Shown: piece after piece, positions 21,505 through 28,424 of the stretch
Layout of the letters: the number at the start of each line of letters is the position of its first letter
How positions within the stretch are numbered: the stretch's first letter is position 1
Origin: Chromera velia
Lineage: Eukaryota; Sar; Chromeraceae
Direction of reading: 5' to 3'
DNA: 28,424 bases
Assembly: GCA_018398765.1 (NCBI GenBank)
Contig: JAHBMJ010001621.1
Span: 1 to 28,424 of the forward strand
The notes under the pieces: model-generated
What the model was told of the DNA's origin: nothing
Database searches by the model: none
Seen by the model: only the letters and a program-made list of their open reading frames with translations
Position numbers and translations under genes: made by a program

Positions 21505-24401
21505 CATGAAACAACAAGGCTCGTTGACTTTGTGGGCGTAGTTATGCGCCGAATGTGGTGCTGTGACTGGACTGTCTTGGTCTGGCGCTTGTGACTTTCT
21601 CTTGGACCCATTCTCCGTTTTCATCAATCTTGTGTGCAGTCATGCGAAGAGTGCACTCCTCTCCGGAACGAGCGAGCGACGGGGCCCACGAAATTCTTCC
21701 TCCAGCGCATCCGACAGCGGCAGCAAGGACAATGGTACCATGGGGAGGGGCAAGAATCGAGTAGCTCCGTTCGAGAGGGCGATACAGGGTGGGTTTTCAT
21801 GTGCTTCAACTGTCTCTCTGTATCACAAGTACATCTGTATCCACACCAGGTTGATGATTTCATGGCTGTACGGGAGTGAGAGTCGCTTTCTGCTTCTGCC
21901 AGTCGTTTCTCCCGTTGTCGTTGTCTTTGCACTTTTCACCGTCTTCTTCTGTTTGTTTTTTACGTGAGTTGGTCACTATGGATAACGATGTGAATCCGCA
22001 GCAACTCAGAATGTCGGTCCACATTGAGCTGCCATCACGGCAATTCTTGCAGACCGCCTTCGTTTCTGGGAGTGGGGGAATCTGAGTTCCTGGTGGAGAC
22101 GGGTCTTCTGCAGCTTCGAGGATACGGAAGGGCAAGGGAGTGGAGGGACAAGGAGGGACATGAACGCAAAGACAGAGAAGGGAGAAGACAAGAAGGCGTC
22201 GTGCTTGAAGGTCAGTCAAGTCAGTCAATGTCCGTCCATCTGTCCGTCCAGGCATATGGTCGATCGAGGGCGGGGACGCTCATTCGCTCGCTCGGAGGGA
22301 GGGCCATGAAGCCGGATGAATGAGCAAGATGTTGTGCGGGGAGAAATATCCATGCCCTGTATCTCAAAATGTTGTCTGCCTGTCTGTACGTCCAAAAAAA
22401 GAATGAATGAAATAAGTCAGACAATAAATCTGTCCGTCTGTTCAACCGTCCCTTCAAAAAAAGTGCTTGCGTGCCTGCGTGTTTGTCTGTCGGTTCGTGC
22501 AAAGCAGTCACACAGTTTCCGCGATCCTTCCCTCATATGTCTGACCGATCCCGCAGACGATTTGATTGAGGAGGTCTCTTCTCCTTCCCCTCTCTTTTGT
22601 GGAAACTGTTCGGTGCTCCTGGGGGGTTTGGACCGCGAGGAAGGGGGTGACTTGGTCTTCGGGAGGATTCTGAAGAAGTGTGTGGACATCAGGGGTGATG
22701 CAGCCCTTCTTCTCGATGGGAGGGACCTTGGTGTGAGAGGTTTGTGTCGACAGGCGAAAGAGCGGGAGCTTCAGAGCGTCGCCCAATTGTTTTGGCGTTT
22801 GAAACACAACGGAGCGGCTCTACTGGCGGAAAGGGTCAGTCCAACAGTTGAGGCTTTGTGCTTCTTCTCTGTGAACCCTTCTCGATCTGACAGTGCTCCT
22901 TTTTTCCACTTTTTTTTTCACCCCCCACTTCTGCACCACACATACTGACCATCAAGCAACATGTCGAAAGATGCAGTTTTGGACATTGCTGCTTGTAGAT
23001 GCGCCGGCAGGTAACCGAGAGGTTCGCGGCGAAGGGGGCGATCCATACACATGCAGAGTGTTCTGGGCAGTGGTTGCACGAGACTTCGGATAGTCCCTCA
23101 GTCTTTTCTCTCTCTCTATGCCTCTCCGCTTTTCTTTCTCGTGGTCCCCTTCTCTGTGTTTGTTTCTGCACTGTCCGTCTGTATTCTTATTATGGATTAG
23201 TTTGGATAATTCATTTTTGTGTTTATGCCTCTGTTTTCCTTCCTGCTTTCTGCCTACAGATCGAGGCGGCTGTTCGTTCGGGGGGCGGGATTGTGCGCCG
23301 TTTTCTTTTGGGGGGCTTTCAGATCGGAGAGGAGGAAGAGCGAGGGAGTGATAGGGATGGAGGGTATGGGTTAAGGTCTGTATGTGGTGAAGAGCAAGAT
23401 CGTGTTCTCCCGTCTCTCTGCGTTGACCTCCGCTTGCTTACAGGACAGGAGACGGCGCTCTGTTTGGAGACTGCGGAGAGGCAAAGGAGGAGTCTGGAGA
23501 GTCCTAGAAGATCGTCGGAAGAAAATGAAGAAGAAGAAGAGATGAAGGGAGAGATTGTCCAGAACGGAAAGTCTGCGGATGACATTCCGGCAACGGGACT
23601 TCGGACGCGAGGGCTGAAGGTGAGTAAGAGTGAGACCCGATTCGACTCCGGATCTCTTTGCTGTTTCTCTAGGTGCCTTTTTTTCTGGACAGGTGGGGTG
23701 GGGCGGATCGGATTCTCAAACTAAATGGACAGTCTGCTAGCTAGACTTCATGTGTGAATGGGGAAAGAAAGCGAAACGCAGAGATTGATTCGGAAAGAAT
23801 GTGATATTGTGTGGAAGGCACTTTGTTTGGACCTTCATCCTTTACCTCCCCCCCCCTTCTCCCCAATTTGTCGCGATATCATGCATTCATTCAATCTACT
23901 GGTCATTCTTTCCTCTCTTGTTCACTTAATCTGCTCCGCGCTCATTTGCCAGCCTTCTTCTCTTTTCCTACGCTGGCCGAGCTTCTGTCTCCCTTCCTCA
24001 TGTGCAGGTCATGTACAGAGTGACGAGATGCGAAAAAGAAGACGTCGGACAGTCCCATCCCGACTATCCCCCGTCCTCTGCAACAGATCTGGACAGGAGG
24101 ATACGGTCACACTCCGCAAAAGATCTCAACAAGGGAGACTCAAAGGAGGGAGGAGATGAAACTGTCAGAGGAGTGGGAGTCCGATGGGAAAGGGACGACA
24201 GAAACAGGGGGGCTGTTCGAAAGATGTGGTGTAGAAGGGCGGAGCTAGAGGTGGGTTGGTGAGCGACTGAGCGAGTAAGTGAGTGAGCGAGTGAGTGACC
24301 GAGTACCTGCCAGTGACTTGGTTGTGGAGGGCGCGAGTGAATGAGTGAGCTATTGAGTGACTGAACAAGAGAGACGGAGATTAAGGCCTCATTTTGCGAA
24401 C

Positions 24402-24441
<40 letters not shown>

Positions 24442-24444
24442 TAT

Positions 24445-24483
<39 letters not shown>

Positions 24484-25095
24484 CACACACACACACACAC
24501 ACTTTTGGTCACTCGCTTCCTCTGCATCTTTTGACTGTCTCCCTGGCACTAGCTTGCTTGTCTGCCTGCCTGTCTATCTGCCCTCTACGACTGTGTCAAC
24601 CCTTGACTTCCATTCGTTTTGCCTGACAGATGGTTTGTGTATGTGCGTCTGTCTGAATATTCGGAATGAATGCGATAGAACGTCGTGTCGTGCAATGAAT
24701 GTCTGCAGAGCCTTCTTTCAGTTCTCGACGATTTTCGTTCTCTCTTTCCGTTCCCCTCCCTCGATCTTCCTCTGGGTGGGGCATCGGAGGAGGAAGAAGA
24801 AGAAGACTCATGCGGAGACGCTTCGGCTTCCTGGTGCGCGACTGAAGGCCTCGGATTGCCAGGCCAGAGGGCAGGCGCAGACACTGACTGCTTTATGGCG
24901 GGAGAGGAAGAGGAAGCGGAAGGCGAAAGCCGCTCAGCTCAAAGCTCGCAACACGATCTTGAGGACGGGTGTGTTTTTTCTCTCGACGAAAGGAGGGAGG
25001 CAAAGCGCCGGGCAATCGGGGAACCTCATCGGGATCGCGTTCTTGCGCACTCGTCCACACGTTTTGTGGTGTCTTTTATAGTTTTTCCCAACTGA
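20119..25095 (+). CDS. UBE3D: multi-exon gene, UBE3D/HECT_2-like E2-binding protein (predicted)
   Basis: Proposed exons: 20119-20546, 20783-21002, 21640-21788, 22053-22210, 22557-22834, 23260-23386, 23444-23619, 24008-24250, 24709-25095. Every intron is GT-AG and exon phases agree at each junction (2,0,2,1,0,1,0,0). The best sites are AAG|GTGAGTAAG at 23620 and the acceptors at 22556, 23259 and 24007. The first boundary is uncertain: 20581/20737 (phase 1) also fits. The 57-base intron 23387-23443 is optional because the frame is open through it. Family-like landmarks, in order, are CGEPVTS plus LDLPTELWGHAFDSL (exon 2), SFLGVGESEFLVETG (exon 4), LFCGNCSVLLGG (exon 5), LKVMYRV across 23619/24008, ELESLLSVLDDFRSLFP across 24250/24709, and RFVVSFIVF at the end. 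Members of this family bind ubiquitin-conjugating enzymes; the yeast relative is Ipa1, linked to mRNA 3' processing. Inserted acidic and serine-rich stretches are unusual. The gene is likely; the family is moderately sure. Confidence 0.58.
21003..21639 (+). other. intron packed with microsatellites, interrupted by an N
   Basis: From 21025 to about 21504 the intron of the UBE3D-like gene holds GT, GA, GTGA, CTGT/CTGC and TC repeats in blocks, with a scaffold N at 21238. The donor is CTT|GTCAGT and the acceptor is TTGTGTGCAG. Its true length is unknown because of the N. Long His-Thr or Leu-Thr-His frames on the minus strand are repeat products. Confidence 0.6.
24251..24708 (+). repeat. last intron of the UBE3D-like gene, with GTGA, TC and CA repeats
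   Basis: After the donor GAG|GTGGGT the intron contains GTGAGCGA-like repeats (about 24256-24360), a TC run (24403-24435) and a CA run (24448-24502). Two acceptors compete at its end: AG at 24707-24708, and AG at 24720-24721 after a better pyrimidine tract. Confidence 0.55.
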
Positions 25096-26301
25096 GGTTT
25101 ATCGAGTTAAGAAATTGCATCAGAGGAGTTGGACTCGTCAAAGGAAGGGGGACTTGGCCAATCTGATTCACTAGCATGGCGCCCACCATGCCTCAGGCAC
25201 ACCAATCAGAGAAACTCCTTCGTGCGTTGCAGTTGAATAGAGATGTTGTCGCCAAATGCTGAACGCCTCGAGATAAGCCAATACCGATTCTTTCAGTGAC
25301 AAGGTCAGTAAAGGCCTAGGTAAAGGCGCTAGCAAATGCGCATTATGACTTATCAACTGGCCTATCATCGTAGTTATCATCAAGATGCTAGTCATAATGA
25401 TGATCGTACTGATCATGATTCATACAAAAAAAACTATACACACACTTAATATTTTTTAATTTAAGTAGAGTGAATTATATATTAAAATTCTAGCATAAAT
25501 CTTTCAATTTTTTGTGATCTCTTATACTTTAGATCTTTAGTTAGTAAGTTATTTTCAATTCAAGTTGGTATCCTTTTCTAAACTTTTAGTGTAAAGAATA
25601 CTTGCCGATCGAGGAAGCCTTAGAAATTCAGCTTAGTACATCAAATTACATATCATGCAATTTACTAGTAGTGCATATTTAGATTATAAATTATTATAAA
25701 ATTGAATTGTATAGGATAAGATGGAATAAGATTTTATGTTCTGGGAATCCCGATGGTCCACGTACTGCCAGATATTGGTTTGCACTAGGCCAGTGTGTAA
25801 ACTAGTGTAAACTTTACAACTTAAAGCAGCGACCTATAAAAAATCAAAATCAAGACTATAGAATTCATTAGAGAATTCAAGTGTTTCTTATACATAATTT
25901 CAAATTTGGGGAAAAATATTTTTTATAAACTTTGCTGCGCATGTATGTTGTGGCGGACTGCTGTAAATTAAATTGGTCTGTTCCCTGGTTACTGTCAACC
26001 TCTATGATACCATGCAACAGTTCTGGCACATCATATTGCCCGCGTACTGACACTGCGGTTCATCCTGCTCTCTCCTTAAATAACTGCAGCCATGTGCAGT
26101 CTTTCTGCACTTTATTTTGTCTTCAGTTTTGTGGCACCCTGCCGTCTCCTAACTATAGGTACGTTCGGGTGGTTGGGCGTTTTCTTTTCAATACTCTTGT
26201 GCTGTCGCTTTGATCTAATTGCCGCTTCAAGTTTGCTCCTTTGTGCGTTGCCCCTGCTTTTTGGTCTATCGACTTCCCCACTCTGCTACTGCGGCTTGTC
26301 T
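25096..26301. other. AT-rich spacer between two convergent genes
   Basis: The spacer is strongly AT-rich from about 25430 to 25930, without coding sequence. A frame at 25932-26213 and another at 26092-26346 are open on the + strand. Both are short and cysteine- or leucine-rich, and the second runs antisense into the last codons of the ATP-grasp gene. I recognise nothing in them. The spacer must hold the 3' ends of both flanking transcripts. Confidence 0.45.
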
Positions 26302-27581
26302 CTAGTCTTTAGCGACATAGAGACGGGCCCAGGTACGGAACCATGAGCCGTAGTCCTCGAAGTTGTTCATGGACCCACAGATCCTAGGGTTCAACTCCAT
26401 GACCCTGGGTTTGGAGAAATCGCTGTTCTTGTACTTCAAATCGAAACAGCCGATCCCTCTGTAGTGCATTTTCTTGAGAAAACTTTCGAAGGCGTCCTTC
26501 ATTCCTGGGGGGAACTCGGCGGGATCGTCGAGAGTTGTTCTCTTTCTCTCGGGCTTGTAGTGTGCAACAGCATCATCCGTTTTGTATTCGTCTCGGATGA
26601 CTCTGACCTTCAGATAACCCCCATGATCCTCCGAGTAGACAAAGTGGAAGGAATCCTCAAACTTTGAGACGACCCAATCCTGGAGGATGAACGAGGTGGG
26701 GGGGAGGAATTTGAAGGTTTCCTCTTTGGGGTTTTCGATAGAGGACACGGGGGTATCGAAAAATTCAAGCAACTCTTCAAAAGATCGACTTTGCGGTACA
26801 GGGCCTTCTTATAGGCGCCCCCCACGCCCTGTACGGGCTTGACCATGAGGGGGAAGTCGAGATCGGCCGGCCCATCCTTGGCCGGAGAGCACCTGCCCGG
26901 GGTTGGGTCGGGGCTCGATGCGGGGGGCGTGTCAGGGCAGGTTACGATGGTGTTCGCGTCGTAGCTCTTGATAGTGTAGTCGCCCAGTCCGTTCTCTTCG
27001 AGAGTCTGCTGCAGCTGGATCTTGTCCTCCAGCTTGTAGAAGTCCTCTGAGCTGCTCAGACCTTGGGAGGTCATGGGAGCAGCCAGCGGCCAGCCCTTCT
27101 TCTTGAGGTCGAGCATGGGGCCGATTTTCCCCTCCTCCATCCCGAAGGTGATCAGGTCCACGTCATTCTCTTTGATGAATGCGTTGAGCATCTTGAGGTC
27201 TGCAGACGAGCTCTCTGCTCCCAGATTCAGGAGGGCCTCTTTCAGGGTCGGGTCTTCGATGTCCTCCGAAGTGATAAGGTTCACCTTCGCGTTCTTGAGA
27301 ATGGCATCGCACTTCTGCCATCCGGCATAGTGCCACTTTTTGACGCTGAGGACGGTGATGGTCGCACAAGACGAGAATATGTCACAAGAAGAAGGGAAAG
27401 AAAAGAATGCACTGCAAATGCAAACGGCAGAGAGCAAGGCAAATGCACCAATCACGTATACCACCCATGAACCTGAAAAGCCTTTTTTTGTAGCGTTTTG
27501 GTTCTCCTCGCCTTGCAAGCCTGCCTCAGGATCGGCCTGAGGGTTCAAAGGAACCACGCGGGCTTCCTGGGATGCCATCAT
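26302..27581 (-). CDS. membrane-anchored ATP-grasp domain protein, reading frame broken once
   Basis: ATP-grasp enzymes join a carboxylate to an amine or thiol through an acyl-phosphate; the substrate here is unknown. ATG 27581 opens a frame with a short hydrophilic tail (1-38), a membrane segment WVVYVIGAFALLSAVCICSA (39-58) and a pre-ATP-grasp domain (from about 73). LEDKIQLQQTLEENGLG (184-200) follows, then the glycine-rich nucleotide loop FPLMVKPVQGVGG (243-255, Lys248). After Lys264 (codon ending at 26790) the frame must shift. From 26787 the other frame gives RSFEELLEFFDTPVSSIEN, then GIGCFDLKY and the metal-binding MELNPRICGS, and it ends at the stop at 26302. About 425 residues in total, a normal family length. 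One missing base near 26788 explains the break. It may be a sequencing or assembly error, a true mutation, or less likely programmed. Fold is sure, substrate is not. Confidence 0.8.
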
Positions 27582-27749
27582 GGTGGCGTGCCTCGGATGG
27601 AAAAACGATCAGGTGTGACAATTTTCTGGACTTGGTGTTTCTGTCTGGGTAAAAGATTCGCTCTTTCGATTCGTTCTTGGTTTCCACCAGCAGTGCGGTT
27701 CGCAATCACTCACAGGTGAATCAAAGGTCCAAGCACACGTGGACGGCAG

Positions 27750-27781
<32 letters not shown>

Positions 27782-28424
27782 GCAATTGAGAGTTCTGCGA
27801 ACATTGATTGCAAAAACGGTTTTTTACTGGCCCGTCTATATGCATCGATCGATCGAGAGCTAGATTTAAATGCATGCATCGATGCATGCATGCATGCAAC
27901 TGACCTTCAAATCAGTAACTTACCTCCACCTAAAGGCATTTTGACCAATTTCCCCACGGTCCGTGCGAGTTCTCCGCAAAACTGTAACTTACCCGTGGAT
28001 TTGACGCTTGAGGGGCACATTTTTGATTCACTCTGTATTCGATTTCCGTCTTTCCGGGGCCACCTTATGTTCAGCGAGCTGATTGATGCACGCAGCCCGA
28101 TCCTTTTTTTGTTTCCATCTGGGCAGTGATCATCTCAGTGATGTTCCATCACATCTCACTTCATCTGATCGACATTTAAGTGTATTGGAGAGGATTTGAA
28201 GAGGGGCGTACAGCTTCAAAGTCTTTGCATCTCACATATATACAACTTCGCACATATATATAAATGTATCCACGCATGTGTGATCTTTTCTGCGATCGAT
28301 GTGGAGAAACTCCAAGGCCACGAGAGAGAGTGATTGTGCTGATTACCAGGATGTGAAAGCTTTTTGACCTGATGTCAACGCACGCTAAGATCAGACTCTG
28401 GTTGAACGAAAGCGATCACCATGG
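27582..28424. other. upstream flank of the ATP-grasp gene with simple repeats
   Basis: No gene is recognised. The flank holds a TA run at 27752-27781 and a self-complementary ATCGATCGATCG / GCATGCATCGATGCATGC cluster at about 27843-27898. The promoter of the minus-strand ATP-grasp gene should lie in the first few hundred bases. Open frames at 27609-27899 and 27677-28129 cross these repeats and look like chance. Confidence 0.45.

Noticed and set aside
20958-21627. Minus-strand His-Thr and Leu-Thr-His-Ser frames
   Set aside because: They are translations of GT, GA and GTGA microsatellites inside an intron, and cross an N.
26092-26346. A 2A-like peptide (LVFSDIETGPGT) after a hydrophobic stretch, as in some LINE ORFs
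   Set aside because: The essential Asn-Pro-Gly-Pro end is not kept (Gly-Pro-Gly-Thr), and the motif is antisense to the last codons of the ATP-grasp gene, so chance is likelier.

Overview
The window looks like nuclear DNA of a repeat-rich protist with intron-bearing genes. LINE-type retrotransposon remnants, long tri- and tetranucleotide arrays, minisatellites and single-N scaffold joins sit around three conserved eukaryotic genes. This texture fits a photosynthetic alveolate of the chromerid kind (Chromera velia-like). That assignment is inference from texture, not from a marker gene.

Left part (1-12 kb): almost entirely retroelement territory. A 5'-truncated, heavily decayed LINE copy occupies about 1432-3350. 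A 441-bp tandem duplication follows (3487-4356). Next is a GC-rich stretch without a recognisable gene, a four-unit array of about 325-bp monomers (about 5760-7080), and a nearly full-length but dead LINE (about 7190-11975). That LINE carries an APE-type endonuclease, a reverse transcriptase, a C-terminal CCHC knuckle and a 3' tail with a small hairpin. Both LINEs lie on the + strand.

Middle (12-20 kb): one well-recognised gene on the - strand, an RTF2-family (replication termination factor 2) protein at 12524-13432 in a single exon. It is followed by more than 2.5 kb of GAAT/GGAT tetranucleotide arrays with higher-order structure. A scaffold join at 14537 is flanked by a duplicated sequence that is probably an assembly artefact. 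A roughly 1-kb, 38-bp minisatellite lies at 17825-18834.

Right part (20-28 kb): a + strand gene spread over about nine exons (20119-25095). Its splice sites are in phase at nearly every junction, and its product resembles the UBE3D/HECT_2 family of E2-binding proteins. Convergent to it on the - strand (26302-27581) is a membrane-anchored ATP-grasp protein whose reading frame is broken once near 26788. The last 840 bases are the upstream flank of that gene, with TA and GCAT repeats.

The three cellular genes (RTF2, the UBE3D-like gene and the ATP-grasp gene) show no sign of forming a pathway or cluster. They are ordinary eukaryotic single genes separated by repeats. I did not find convincing evidence of a new multi-gene system. 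The most informative items are the split UBE3D-like gene, the ATP-grasp frameshift, the monomer array upstream of the LINE, and the assembly duplication.
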